DNA of 64,000 nucleotides from Candidatus Zhuqueibacterota bacterium. Lineage in GTDB: Bacteria > Zhuqueibacterota > Zhuqueibacteria > Oceanimicrobiales > Oceanimicrobiaceae. This document shows positions 8,847-18,286 of the stretch, piece by piece. The notes beneath the pieces are model-generated. The model saw only the letters and a list, made by a program, of their open reading frames with translations, ran no database searches and was not told the DNA's origin. The position numbers and the translations under genes were made by a program. The stretch lies in the NCBI GenBank assembly GCA_029261995.1, contig JAJDAF010000036.1, positions 62,001-126,000 on the forward strand. The letters are read 5' to 3'. Positions within the stretch are counted from its first letter, which is position 1. Each line of letters opens with the position of its first letter.

Positions 8847-9470
8847 ATGAAGCCGTTAACAGACAAACAGAGAAACGTCTTAAGGCTGATTGCAGAAAAG
8901 GTCAACGAAGCTGGTTTTCCCCCTACCTTGCAGGAACTTGCCGATGAACTTGGTGTTGCCTCGAAAAATGCAGTTTTGAAGCATCTCAGCGCTCTCGAAA
9001 AAAAAGGTTACATTGGCAAACGGGAAGGCGGTGCGGCGCGTGGCATCCGCATCCTGCAACCTCTCGGCTTTCTCGATAGCCCCGAGGTAAACAGCGTACC
9101 ATTGGTCGGTTCAGTACCTGCCGGCTCACCTTTGCTGGCTGAGGAAAACGTCGAGCGCTACCTGACCGTTCCCAAAGAGCTGCTTCCGTCCCGGGGGGAC
9201 TACTTCGCGCTCAAAGTTCAGGGCGACAGCATGATGGACGCCGGTATTTTCGAAGACGATCTGGTTGTGGTACACTCTACAAACTCGGCTCTCAACGGCG
9301 ATATCGTGGTCGCCCTAATTGGCAACGAGACTACGGTTAAACGTTTCGTGATTACCGGCCAGGACCGCTTTCTCCGCCCGGAAAATCCAAGATACAGCGA
9401 CATTCACCCGACTGAAGAGTGGTCGGTGCAGGGAAAAGTTGTGGCATTGATTCGGCAAGGTGTCAATTAA
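8847..9470 (+). CDS. lexA: LexA repressor, SOS regulator and self-cleaving protease
   Basis: 207 residues, the usual length. The N-terminal winged helix (1-65) begins 'LTDKQRNVLRLIAEKVNEAGFPPTLQELADELGVASKNAVLKHL'. The cleavage site Ala92-Gly93 lies in 'VPLVGSVPAGSPLLAEEN'. The S24 catalytic dyad is Ser128 ('VQGDSMMDAGI') and Lys165 ('TTVKRFV'). RecA-stimulated self-cleavage derepresses DNA-damage genes; this is established for the family. The following genes include the Y-family polymerase dinB, a classic LexA target, so this cluster is probably an SOS module. Confidence 0.95.
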   Translation: MKPLTDKQRNVLRLIAEKVNEAGFPPTLQELADELGVASKNAVLKHLSALEKKGYIGKREGGAARGIRILQPLGFLDSPEVNSVPLVGSVPAGSPLLAEENVERYLTVPKELLPSRGDYFALKVQGDSMMDAGIFEDDLVVVHSTNSALNGDIVVALIGNETTVKRFVITGQDRFLRPENPRYSDIHPTEEWSVQGKVVALIRQGVN

Positions 9471-9648
9471 ACCGCGAATTGTTCAGAGAAAATTATACGA
9501 TAGGAGGTCTGTTGGGTAGTCTGGTGGCTCCGCCACCGGGAAAGTGGTTCTCCATGGAAGTGGGATGCTTCTCAGTGGTGGAGGCCATCAGATTATCCAG
9601 TCATGGCTGTTGTCCTCGGCACACAAGTTCGGAAAAACAACTCTCGCC

Positions 9649-9903
9649 ATGTCATATGAAGAAATCCATGAACCCATCGAGGTAATCACATTTTTTGAAC
9701 AGGGAAAACTGCATCCGCTAAGGTTCAAATGGAAAGGCGCAGTGTACAAAATCAAGCGCGTCAACAGTTCTTGGTCTGTTCAAGAAGGGCTAAGCCGGCG
9801 TTATCACTTTTCCGTCACGGCACACACGCCCGATTGCTTCGAGATTATTTTCGACACGGCGGATTTCAACTGGCAATTGGCGCGGGTTTATCTCGAAGGC
9901 TGA
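9649..9903 (+). CDS. DUF6504-like small protein
   Basis: 84 residues from the ATG at 9649 ('MSYEEIHEPIEVITFF'). A longer open frame reaches 9544, but its first 35 codons look non-coding. The pattern 'EPIEV..F..GKLHPLRFKWKGAVYKIKRVNSSW' and a C-terminal 'ADFNWQLARVYLEG' match what I recall of DUF6504, a family often found beside Y-family polymerases in Actinobacteria. The location between lexA and dinB supports that link. No catalytic motif is visible, and no good ribosome site precedes the ATG. The bases between lexA and this gene hold only a small GGTGGC-TCC-GCCACC hairpin. Confidence 0.6.
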   Translation: MSYEEIHEPIEVITFFEQGKLHPLRFKWKGAVYKIKRVNSSWSVQEGLSRRYHFSVTAHTPDCFEIIFDTADFNWQLARVYLEG

Positions 9904-9947
9904 ATTTGTTTAAAAGGATCCATTCCTAACCCCACCTCATTCCTCAC

Positions 9948-9976
9948 TCCCTCCCCTGAATGACTCAGGGGAGGGA
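9948..9976. repeat. perfect 12-bp hairpin (repeat-like or terminator)
   Basis: TCCCTCCCCTGA and TCAGGGGAGGGA flank a 5-base loop. The flank 'CCTAACCCCACCTCA' resembles pyrimidine-rich intergenic repeats dispersed in many environmental genomes. There is no T tract, so terminator function is uncertain. No other copy occurs in this window. It lies in the 214-base gap between the DUF6504-like and GyrI-like genes. Confidence 0.55.
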
Positions 9977-10117
9977 AGTTATTCGGGCAGGGGCAAAAGT
10001 GTGAATCGTTTACCAAACGGGAAGCCCCGCTTGGAAATTTTGACCGGATGAGCAGCAGGAATATCGAAATAATCAACGCAGCATCTCTAAACCCTTCAGC
10101 CGCAATGTGAGGTTACC

Positions 10118-10729
10118 ATGCCAAAAATCGACCTAAAAAAAGAACTCAAACACCTCTACAATCCATCCAAAAAGGAAGTCACCGTAGTCGGTGTGCCGCC
10201 GATGAACTTCCTCATGATCGACGGACAGGGCGACCCCAATACAGCATCTGCTTACAAAGATGCGATCGAAACGCTTTACACCGTCTCGTACACCGCGAAG
10301 TTCATGGTCAAGAAGGGCGAAACCGGAATCGACTACGCCGTCATGCCGTTGGAGGGTCTCTGGTGGGCCGAGGACATGTCGCAATTCAGCACGGACAACA
10401 AAGATGCCTGGCTGTGGACTTCCATGATCATGCAGCCCGAGTATGTGACCGCCGAGCTTATTGCGGCCGCGAAGGAACAGGCGGACAAAAAGAAGGACTT
10501 GCCCGCCCTTTCGAAGCTGCGCTTTGAAACTTACAACGAGGGCCGGGCAGCGCAGATCATGCACATCGGGCCATTCTCGGAAGAGGGGCTGGCGATCGAG
10601 AGGATTCACCACCTCATCGCCGAGCAGGGTGCGGAACGCCGCGGCAAACACCACGAAATCTACCTGAGCGACCCACGCCGGACGGCGCCAGAAAAACTGA
10701 AGACAGTGATTCGGCAGCCATTTCAGTAA
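10118..10729 (+). CDS. GyrI-like small-molecule-binding domain protein
   Basis: 203 residues. It matches the GyrI-like (SOUL/BmrR-type effector-binding) family: 'VVGVPPMNFLMIDGQGDPN' near the start, the middle motif 'DYAVMPLEGLWW' and 'AAQIMHIGPFSEEGLAIERIHHLIAEQG' followed by 'GKHHEIYLSDPRR'. Family members bind hydrophobic or cationic compounds, and some inhibit gyrase or hydrolyse toxic compounds. It stands alone without a DNA-binding domain. It precedes dinB by 68 bases, so the two may be co-transcribed. The start is set by GAGG 5 bases before the ATG. Confidence 0.85.
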   Translation: MPKIDLKKELKHLYNPSKKEVTVVGVPPMNFLMIDGQGDPNTASAYKDAIETLYTVSYTAKFMVKKGETGIDYAVMPLEGLWWAEDMSQFSTDNKDAWLWTSMIMQPEYVTAELIAAAKEQADKKKDLPALSKLRFETYNEGRAAQIMHIGPFSEEGLAIERIHHLIAEQGAERRGKHHEIYLSDPRRTAPEKLKTVIRQPFQ

Positions 10730-10797
10730 ATCTCAAAAGAGACTCAAAATTCCAAATGTCAGGATTTAACTCCCCAAGCTCGAAAAGGGACGACCCC

Positions 10798-12012
10798 ATG
10801 CGCAGCATTCTGCACATCGATGCCGATGCTTTTTTCGCCTCCGTCGAGCAGGGATTTGCGCCACCGCTACGCAACAAACCCGTGATTGTCGGCGGCGCCG
10901 AAGATCAGCGCGGCGTCGTGCATACCGCCAGTTATGACGCACGCCAACAAGGCATCTACACCGGCATGCCATTGAAACAGGCAAAACAGCTTGCTCCGAA
11001 CGCGGTCTTCCTGAAGGGAAACTTCGAACATTACAAAGCTGTCTCGGGTATCTTTCAGGACATTTATTACCGCTTCACCCCCATCATCGAAATGAGTTCG
11101 CTCGACGACGCCTATCTCGACCTGACCGGCACATTGAAAGTGCACAAAAAAACGCCGTCGGAGATTGCGCGCATCATTCAACAACAAATCTATGACGAGG
11201 TGAACGTCACGGTCTCCTGCGGCGTCGGCACCGCAAAATACATCGCGCGCATTGCCTCTGGAGTCAACAAACCCAGGGGTATCACAACCGTGCCTACCGG
11301 CGAGGAATTGGCCTTCCTGCACCCCCTGCCAGTCGATGAACTACCCGGAGTTGGCTCGGTCGCCCGGGAGCGCCTCCATCAACTCGGCATCTTCACAATC
11401 GGACAACTGGCCGAAATTCCGAAACCCGTGCTACAACAGCGCTTTGGCGTGAACGGCAAAAAATTCTGGGAACTGGCAAACGGCATCGACCGGCGTGAGG
11501 TGCAGCAACGAATGGTTCCAAAACAGATCAGCAGGGAAACCGGTTTTGAGGAAGATATTTGTGACCCCGAGCTTGTAACCGAAGTTCTGCATTATCTCAC
11601 GGAAAGGATTGGCAAAAAATTGCGTGAGGAAGAACTGCAGGGGCAAACCATTTCCGTCAAAATCGATTACTCCGACCACAAGCGCTACATCAAAGCACGC
11701 AGCCTGCCAGAGCCTAGCGACAGCACCGAGCAAATCTTCAGCATGGTAGCACAACTGCTCAACGAAACATCTTTTCGGCGATTGCGCGTGTGCAGGGTTG
11801 GTCTTGTGATCTCCAAAATTGAGCGCAAAAACTGGCAATACAACATCTTTAACGAGCGCACTCGCCGCCAAGCGCTGGAATCGACCATCGACGAGATCAG
11901 AAGGCGCTTCGGCTTCACAGCGGTTCTGCCGGCCAGCACGGTGAACCTGCAACGCCACTATCGTATGGAGAAAAGCGGCTATGTTCTGCACGCGCCCGCA
12001 TTGACTCAGTAA
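10798..12012 (+). CDS. dinB: DNA polymerase IV (Y-family translesion polymerase)
   Basis: 404 residues from the ATG at 10798 (AAGGGA 7 bases upstream); an in-frame ATG at 10756 would add 14 atypical residues. Palm motifs: 'ILHIDADAFFASVEQ' with the first catalytic Asp, 'SYDARQQGIYTGMPLKQAKQL', 'SLDDAYLDLTG' with the second acidic pair, then a helix-hairpin-helix 'LPGVGSVARERLHQLGIFTIGQLAE' and a little-finger domain from about residue 240. The usual C-terminal beta-clamp motif is not obvious. It replicates past lesions with low fidelity. With lexA about 1.3 kb upstream it is probably SOS controlled. Confidence 0.95.
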   Translation: MRSILHIDADAFFASVEQGFAPPLRNKPVIVGGAEDQRGVVHTASYDARQQGIYTGMPLKQAKQLAPNAVFLKGNFEHYKAVSGIFQDIYYRFTPIIEMSSLDDAYLDLTGTLKVHKKTPSEIARIIQQQIYDEVNVTVSCGVGTAKYIARIASGVNKPRGITTVPTGEELAFLHPLPVDELPGVGSVARERLHQLGIFTIGQLAEIPKPVLQQRFGVNGKKFWELANGIDRREVQQRMVPKQISRETGFEEDICDPELVTEVLHYLTERIGKKLREEELQGQTISVKIDYSDHKRYIKARSLPEPSDSTEQIFSMVAQLLNETSFRRLRVCRVGLVISKIERKNWQYNIFNERTRRQALESTIDEIRRRFGFTAVLPASTVNLQRHYRMEKSGYVLHAPALTQ

Positions 12013-12224
12013 ACCATCCTTTTCTCCCACCTCTCTATTTCATTTCCGTCAAATTCTCCTAAGGCGAAATGGCGCAAACGCCGATATCGATGACAGGATT
12101 TCAACCAAGTTATCGCCAATAATTTCAAGTAGTAGGTATAATATTTTCGAATTTAGAATCATTTTAACGCCGCCGTAAAGTATCCCAGGGGGCTGGATGC
12201 GCCGGCATCATGGAGATTTTTCAC

Positions 12225-15200
12225 ATGCCATTCAAGTCCACCTGCCAACTGTTCACCGGGGCACTTCTGCTCCTACTCTACCTTCATCCTGCTTCAGCCC
12301 AGATTCAATCAGTAAAACACACCATCGACGGTGAATACTTGGGTCCGCACTGGATCGTCACCACCGACATGAACGCAGATGGCCACCCGGACATCGTCGC
12401 AACTTCCACCCGCGATGGAATCCGCTGGTATGAAAACAACGGCAGCGGAATCTTCACCATCCACAACGTTGACAAAACCTTCAAAGAATCCTGGCAGATC
12501 TTCGTTGATGATTTGGACAACGATCAAGACCAGGACATTCTCGGTCTGTCGAACACCGGCTCACCGGAACTCGCCTGGTATGCCAACAACGGCGACGGGA
12601 CCTTCGTCAAAGAAACCATCCAGGGTGACTACAGCGAGATGCATGGCGTGTGGGCTGCCGACCTGAAAGGTAACGGCCACATGGATATCCTCACGGCTGT
12701 CTGGGAACTCGGCAACGTGATGTGGTGGGAGAATGATGGCAACGAAAATTACCAGCGCCGCCGAGTCGACCGCAACTTCTCCAGCCCGCACTCGGTGCAA
12801 GCAGCGGACCTGGACGGCGACGGAGATAACGATGTGGTTGCAGCCGGAGGCAGTAGAACGGCCTGGTGGCAAAACAACGGCAACAACGATTGGACCGTTG
12901 TCGATCTGGGCAATGCCGGTGGCTTTTCCACAACCATTCAAGACCTTGACAACGACGGCGACCCGGACATTCTCCGCAGCCACCGGGACACCGGCGACCT
13001 TAACTGGTTCGAGAACCTCGGGAACGGCGCATTTCTCGAACGTACTGTGGCAACCGCCATCGGCGAATCCTGGTCGCAGGCGGTGGGAGATATCGACGGT
13101 GACGGAGACAACGATGTAGTCATCGGCGAGTATGTGCCGAATCCTGCCCGCGAAGCCGACAAAAGCGGAATCATCAGCTACTGGCTGAACGACGGCAATC
13201 AGAACTTCACAGGCGTTCTGCTTGACACAACGGTTACCCGTCCTCGCTCGGTGAACCTGGCGGATTATGACGGAGATGGGGATTTGGACATCGGCGCCGC
13301 CCTCACAAAGAACGAGAGTGTTGTGTGGTATGAACTCACTCCTCCCGCTCCAACAAACAGTCTGACTTTAGCTGCGCCCAATGGCGGAGAGTCATTCCAG
13401 GGTAACGAAACAACCGCTGTCACCTGGACTTCGACCGGCGAAATTCAAAACATAAAAATCGAGTACTCGAGCAACAACGGCAGTTCGTGGAACGTTGCCA
13501 CAAGCAGTACTCCGAACGACGGTAGCTATAATTGGTCGGTCCCAAATGTCACGACCTCGACAGGCCTGGTAAGAATAAGCGATACCACAGACCCGGCAAC
13601 TGAAGATCAGAGCAACGCGACCTTCTCAATCACGCAAGTCATTGCCGACGAGCTTACGGTCACCGCACCAAACGGCGGAGAAACCTGGACTGGTGGCTCC
13701 CTGCGCACGATCACGTGGACCTCAACCGGAAACATCAGCACCGTAAAAATTGACTACTCAACCAACAACGGTTCCTCGTGGACTAACATCGTGGCCACGA
13801 CCCAAAACAATGGAAATTTCAATTGGATTGTGCCAGACCTGACGACTGCCAGTGCCCGTGTCAGAATCTCGGATGCAGCGGATAACGACCCGCAGGACCA
13901 GAGCAACAATGTGTTCACCATCGAGGGTTCCAGTATCACGGTCACGGCGCCAAACGGCGGCGAGCAACTCAATGGCGGTGATGTGCATACCATCTCCTGG
14001 AGTTCGACCGGCATCATCCCGTTTGTCGATATTGATTTTTCGACCAATGGAGGCATTTCATGGACACCGGTAGCGACTAGCGTGTCAAACATGGGATCGT
14101 TCGCGTGGACTGTTCCAGACCTGGCGACCACGAACGCACGCGTTCGGGTGCGCGACAGCGCGGACGGTGCGCCATCTGATCAAAGCAACGGCAGCTTCAG
14201 CATTTCATTCGTCAGTCTAACTCTGTTCGCACCAAACGGTGGAGAGATTTGGTTGGGCGGCAGCACACAGAATATCATCTGGACTTCCAACGGCAACATC
14301 AACTCGGTCAAACTCGAATACAGCACGGATGATGGCGCAAACTGGCAGACGATAATCGCCAGCACCCCGAACGATGGACTGCAAACGTGGGTGGTGCCCG
14401 ATGTCTCTTCCAGCACAGCCAGGGTACGAGTTTCCGATGTCGCCTCGCCTGCACGCAATGATGCGAGCGAAAACCCATTCATTATAAATGGATCCACCAT
14501 TGCCATCCTTGCCCCCAACGGCGGAGAAGCCTGGCTGGGCGGCAGCCTGCAGCAAATCACCTGGAACTCGACTGGAATTATCAGTAGTGTGAAAATCACG
14601 TTCAAAGCCAGTCCGAACTCAGAGGCGACGCTAGTGGCTGCCAACGCGGACAACAACGGCACCTACCACTGGATTGTCCCTGACCTCAACACGGACTCGG
14701 CCAAAGTATCGATTTGGGATGCTGCCGACAACCAGCCGGTTGATGAAAGCGATGGCTATTTTTCAATCGTCGATCCCAATCTCGTTCTGACAGCACCGAA
14801 TGGCGGCGAAATTTGGTCATCCGGCTCGTTGCAGACAATTTCATGGGATTCCAGCGGGGCTGTCGGCAACGTCAATCTGGAGTATTCGGTCAACAGCGGC
14901 GCGAACTGGATACCCATCGAAAACAATCTCACCAATACAGGCAGCTATCGATGGATAGTAGCGAACTCGTTGACGTTCGAAGCCCTGGTTCGTGTCTCGG
15001 GTGCGGATGATGCAACCGTGTCGGACCAAAGCGATGAGACTTTTTCTATTCTGAGTTCAAGCCTGACGCTGACCTCACCAAACGGCGGCGAGCAGTGGGT
15101 GCATAATTCAACCGAGACCATCACCTGGCACGCAAGCGGTCTGATTTCGACGGTAGATTTGGAATACTCGTTGGATGGTGGCGCGACCTGGCAGATTGTG

Positions 15201-15656
15201 GTTCAGGCTACCCAGAACGATGGCAGCTACGCCTGGACCTTGCCTGCGACGCTTTCATCGGAAGCGATGGTTCGCGTCTCAAACAATGAGAGTGGCACAC
15301 CGGCAGACGTCAGCGACGGCATGTTCGCCATTGTCGATGTGGTGTCAAGCGTTTCGCGCGCCTCCAATTTGATGCCGGAACAGTTCGGCATTTCGCAGAA
15401 CTACCCCAACCCGTTTAACATGGATACGCGCATCGAATTGGCGCTACCGGAAGCCGGGCTGGCGAGACTCCGGGTTTACAATATCCGCGGAGAACTGGTC
15501 GCCACGCTGCATGACGGCACGCTTGCTGCCGGCAGCTACTCGGTGGCATGGAATGGGAAAAACCGGCAAGGTGCTGATGTGCCATCCGGAATCTATATCT
15601 ACTCGGTACGAGTGGGAGATTGGCAGGCTTCCAGGAGAATGCTGCTGGTCAAATAG
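12225..15656 (+). CDS. secreted VCBS/FG-GAP repeat protein with seven PNGGE Ig-like repeats and C-terminal sorting domain
   Basis: About 1143 residues from the ATG at 12225 (GGAG 9 bases upstream); an in-frame ATG at 12210 is possible. A signal peptide (to about residue 25) is followed by FG-GAP/VCBS repeats to about 380, each with a calcium-binding-like 'DxDxDGxxD' loop ('DLDGDGDNDVVA', 'DIDGDGDNDVVI'). Seven near-identical modules of about 95 residues then begin with 'APNGGE..W.GGS...I.WTS.G'. The last 90 residues ('FGISQNYPNPFNMDTRIEL' to 'GIYIYSVRVGDWQASRRMLLVK') form the FlgD-like/type-IX-type sorting domain. Likely a cell-surface or secreted adhesin- or propeller-like protein; the ligand is unknown. 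It stands alone. Confidence 0.85.
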   Translation: MPFKSTCQLFTGALLLLLYLHPASAQIQSVKHTIDGEYLGPHWIVTTDMNADGHPDIVATSTRDGIRWYENNGSGIFTIHNVDKTFKESWQIFVDDLDNDQDQDILGLSNTGSPELAWYANNGDGTFVKETIQGDYSEMHGVWAADLKGNGHMDILTAVWELGNVMWWENDGNENYQRRRVDRNFSSPHSVQAADLDGDGDNDVVAAGGSRTAWWQNNGNNDWTVVDLGNAGGFSTTIQDLDNDGDPDILRSHRDTGDLNWFENLGNGAFLERTVATAIGESWSQAVGDIDGDGDNDVVIGEYVPNPAREADKSGIISYWLNDGNQNFTGVLLDTTVTRPRSVNLADYDGDGDLDIGAALTKNESVVWYELTPPAPTNSLTLAAPNGGESFQGNETTAVTWTSTGEIQNIKIEYSSNNGSSWNVATSSTPNDGSYNWSVPNVTTSTGLVRISDTTDPATEDQSNATFSITQVIADELTVTAPNGGETWTGGSLRTITWTSTGNISTVKIDYSTNNGSSWTNIVATTQNNGNFNWIVPDLTTASARVRISDAADNDPQDQSNNVFTIEGSSITVTAPNGGEQLNGGDVHTISWSSTGIIPFVDIDFSTNGGISWTPVATSVSNMGSFAWTVPDLATTNARVRVRDSADGAPSDQSNGSFSISFVSLTLFAPNGGEIWLGGSTQNIIWTSNGNINSVKLEYSTDDGANWQTIIASTPNDGLQTWVVPDVSSSTARVRVSDVASPARNDASENPFIINGSTIAILAPNGGEAWLGGSLQQITWNSTGIISSVKITFKASPNSEATLVAANADNNGTYHWIVPDLNTDSAKVSIWDAADNQPVDESDGYFSIVDPNLVLTAPNGGEIWSSGSLQTISWDSSGAVGNVNLEYSVNSGANWIPIENNLTNTGSYRWIVANSLTFEALVRVSGADDATVSDQSDETFSILSSSLTLTSPNGGEQWVHNSTETITWHASGLISTVDLEYSLDGGATWQIVVQATQNDGSYAWTLPATLSSEAMVRVSNNESGTPADVSDGMFAIVDVVSSVSRASNLMPEQFGISQNYPNPFNMDTRIELALPEAGLARLRVYNIRGELVATLHDGTLAAGSYSVAWNGKNRQGADVPSGIYIYSVRVGDWQASRRMLLVK
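13362..15340 (+). repeat. seven tandem protein-level repeats (PNGGE modules)
   Basis: Seven modules of about 280 bases each begin with (A/S)PNGGE at roughly 13375, 13667, 13949, 14230, 14512, 14797 and 15077. Each ends with a segment like 'RVRISDAAD..PQDQSNN.F.I'. The DNA has diverged more than the protein, so this is an old duplication, not recent tandem expansion. Confidence 0.8.
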
Positions 15657-15663
15657 ACCACGA

Positions 15664-15712
15664 AAAAACTGGCCTCGAGCTGCGGCGCTAGTGCAGGTCG
15701 AGGCTAGTTTTT
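15664..15712. terminator. bidirectional terminator
   Basis: AAAAACT / AGTTTTT enclose CCTCGA / TCGAGG and CTGC / GCAG. It lies between the surface-protein gene (+) and the TIGR03545-type gene (-), and overlaps the latter's stop codon. Confidence 0.75.
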
Positions 15713-17566
15713 CTTTTTGAAGAGACCCTTGAGTTTGTCCTTCGCATCCTTCACCCCTTCATCCTTCTTTTTTTCGATCTCGCCTTCGAGTTCCTTCTTC
15801 TTGGCCTCGACAACTGCCAATTGCTCATCGACGAGCTTGCTGACTTTGTCGATTTCTCCGGTGATTCTAGCCCGGTTGTCGGCAACGAATTGCAGAGCTT
15901 GACGCTTTCGAGGTTCGACTTTTTCGTCGATTCGGCGCCTGATCTCAGCTCTCGCCTGCTTAACTGATTTGCCGAGAACACTCTTGATGCGCTGCGCAAG
16001 TACGTTGTCGATGTTCGACGAGATCTGCAAGCGTAGACCATCTGGCGGACCACTGATGCCAGCGGTCAGTGACAAGGTCTGAATTGAAGAAAAAACTTCA
16101 TGGGTAATCCGGGAGATGGCGTTCTCGGGCTTCGCGTCCTCCGCAAAGCGAAACTCAACAGGGTTGGCGGTGAGATTCACCTTGAACTCAAGAGAACGGT
16201 CCGCAAGACCGAAGTCCGCCGAAATCTTGCTTGTCTCCGCAAACAGAGAGTTGGGCAGGAAGTTTCTTTGCGGCAACTCGATCTTGCCGAGCCGCACCCC
16301 GGATGCCTTGATTCGAATTCGTTCTACAGGGGTTTCCTGAGTGTGGTCAAAGGAACCTGAGACCTCATAGCTATTCCTACCGGCGGGGCTCGCGCTCAGA
16401 CCGAAGATAAGTGGTTGACCGTAAACTCTGGGCTGGTTGGTCACACCAGCGATATCACCTCTGACGCTGAAGGCCTGGCTTGTGTCCGCCTGATTGGTTG
16501 CGGCGCTCAGGGTGAGTTTCTCGAGCAGAAACTCAGGCTTATTGTTGAAGATGGGAAACCGAATGTCCTGACCCTTGAGTCTGGGAGGTTTTTCCTGCTT
16601 ACCATTGGCCAAAAACTGCTGCGCAACGGGCATATATTTTCTGGCAAGCTCGACATATTGCAGAACCTGGACCGTGGGCCTGACGACAACGTCGCCGAAA
16701 AGCATTTTGCCAACGTTTTGAGCGCTGAACTCCCCAATATTAGCTTTGGACTTGACTGAATTGAAATCATCGCGTACCCAATCGTCAATGTGGGTAAACG
16801 AAGCTGAAACCTGCTTCAGATCGAAGCTAACTTTGCTCTTCTTCGCCTCAACATCCTTCTTAATGGCGTTCAGGTTGCCGATCAGCTTTTTGGTCCGGTC
16901 GACGGTCCTCAACAAATCGGGCAGATTGGAGATCTCCTGCTGCTGGAGCTGCTGCACCTCGGTTTCGATTTTCTTCAGATCGTCCTGCGGCTTGAATTCC
17001 GCAAGTGTTTGCTGCAACCGTTGAAAGGTCGTTTCCGCGTTGGCCCTGGCACTATCGATCTTGCCGACCGCCTGAATATCAAACGTGGCCATCAGGCTGT
17101 CGATGTTGACCTTTTGCTTGAGAATTCCAAGATTCAGCACGGGCGCATCAGCAACCTGTGCTTTCAAGTCATTGGCGACCTCATCAACCCATCCCGGCTC
17201 TTCTTCCGGGATGTCGATTTTGCCATCCGTTTCCCTCTTGGTTCCCAGCCGGACATCTTCGATAGCAACTTCATTTACTACGACCTTCTTCCGAATAAGC
17301 GGCCCAGCCTCCATCTCGAAAGCGACGCGGCCTGTTTCGAAAAGATTTGTCCAGGTATCGTTGGGATCCGTCACCTGCAAACGGTCGAGAGAAACCGACA
17401 ACCCGGTGAGACTCAGTTCAAAATTATCGATCTCCACTTTGGCGCCGACAACCGACCCTCCAACGTCCTCAATTTGTCTTTCGAACAGCGCGTCGGTGAG
17501 AAAATACCAGGCAGCGCCGACCAACAAAACGAGGATGGCAATTCCAATCAATCCATTGCGTCGCAT
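15704..17566 (-). CDS. TIGR03545-type AsmA-like membrane-anchored protein
   Basis: 620 residues from the ATG at 17566 (GGAG 9 bases upstream), which overlaps the TGA of the preceding gene by one base (TGATG). A GTG three codons earlier is an alternative. It has one N-terminal membrane segment (about 5-25), then an AsmA/DUF748-like beta-rich region ('VEIDNFELSLTGLSVSLDRLQVTD', 'VVVNEVAIEDVRLGTKR'), a coiled-coil zone (about 185-245) and a highly charged helical C-terminus (530-620) rich in Lys and Glu. I recognise it as the TIGR03545 family, which travels with TIGR03546. The role is unknown; the AsmA-like part hints at lipid transport between the membranes. Confidence 0.75.
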   Translation of the reverse strand: MRRNGLIGIAILVLLVGAAWYFLTDALFERQIEDVGGSVVGAKVEIDNFELSLTGLSVSLDRLQVTDPNDTWTNLFETGRVAFEMEAGPLIRKKVVVNEVAIEDVRLGTKRETDGKIDIPEEEPGWVDEVANDLKAQVADAPVLNLGILKQKVNIDSLMATFDIQAVGKIDSARANAETTFQRLQQTLAEFKPQDDLKKIETEVQQLQQQEISNLPDLLRTVDRTKKLIGNLNAIKKDVEAKKSKVSFDLKQVSASFTHIDDWVRDDFNSVKSKANIGEFSAQNVGKMLFGDVVVRPTVQVLQYVELARKYMPVAQQFLANGKQEKPPRLKGQDIRFPIFNNKPEFLLEKLTLSAATNQADTSQAFSVRGDIAGVTNQPRVYGQPLIFGLSASPAGRNSYEVSGSFDHTQETPVERIRIKASGVRLGKIELPQRNFLPNSLFAETSKISADFGLADRSLEFKVNLTANPVEFRFAEDAKPENAISRITHEVFSSIQTLSLTAGISGPPDGLRLQISSNIDNVLAQRIKSVLGKSVKQARAEIRRRIDEKVEPRKRQALQFVADNRARITGEIDKVSKLVDEQLAVVEAKKKELEGEIEKKKDEGVKDAKDKLKGLFKKKN

Positions 17567-18093
17567 CAATTCCACTCCAGGTCACGAATTCTAACGTACC
17601 ATTTATAAAGCGAACTGCCCTTGATGGCTTTGACAATTTTCGAATTCTCAATCCTCTTGCCAAAGGTAGCTCTGTATGCCACAATCCCTTTCCTGACGCC
17701 GAAGTAAACCGGAACCGCCAACACCAAGGCCACCAGAAAGCTTCCCATGACGACGGTGTTATTGAACCGGGTGTAGGGCGCGACCGGCCAATTGTAGACA
17801 GCGGTCCACAGCGGTTTGATATTCTGAATCTCCGCAAGGGTGTAATAGCCCAGACTGTGGTACAGCGGGTCTATCAGGTAGGCAACGAAGCCAAATGCAA
17901 ACATTGCGAAGAAGACGGAAGCGAGATTCACTTTGGTCAAAAAGGCAATGAGCAGAATCAGGACGTTCTGCAGAGTTAGAAGCGGGGTCAACCCCACGAC
18001 AAAACCCATGGTGAAACCGGCCGCAATCAAAGGTGGCGACTCACCGGCGTGCAGAACCTTGATAAACTTGCTGATGAACTTGAGGAAAAACAC
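17566..18093 (-). CDS. TIGR03546-type inner-membrane protein
   Basis: 175 residues with three or four hydrophobic segments (about 23-58, 60-75, 108-132) and the DUF2062-like 'ESPPLIAAGFTMGFVVGLTPLLTLQNVLILLIAFLTKVN' stretch. It is the standard partner of the TIGR03545-type protein, and here the two genes share one base (TGATG), which implies translational coupling. The ATG at 18093 begins 'MFFLKFISKFIKVL'. Co-occurrence with an AsmA-like protein suggests that the two form an envelope complex; this is inference. Confidence 0.8.
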   Translation of the reverse strand: MFFLKFISKFIKVLHAGESPPLIAAGFTMGFVVGLTPLLTLQNVLILLIAFLTKVNLASVFFAMFAFGFVAYLIDPLYHSLGYYTLAEIQNIKPLWTAVYNWPVAPYTRFNNTVVMGSFLVALVLAVPVYFGVRKGIVAYRATFGKRIENSKIVKAIKGSSLYKWYVRIRDLEWN

Positions 18094-18286
18094 GGTGAGA
18101 ACTCCTTGTATTGTGTCATCTTCATCCTAAACAGGAACGAATATAGCAATCGAGCTAATAGATGTCAAAGGATTTCTGTTTGCCCCACGACGCTGAACAT
18201 TTCCCGAAATGGCCCGTATGTCAATCTGTTCACCCGCTTTTTCCGCTCCAGCAAAACACCAGTCATTTTGACCACCAGGAGGTAGC

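Noticed and set aside
13362-15340. possible CRISPR-like or DNA tandem repeat
   Set aside because: Repeats are about 280 bases long, in frame, and conserved at protein level; they encode Ig-like modules.
17009-17608. 199-codon plus-strand open frame over the TIGR03545 gene
   Set aside because: Antisense to a real gene with clear features; no ribosome site.
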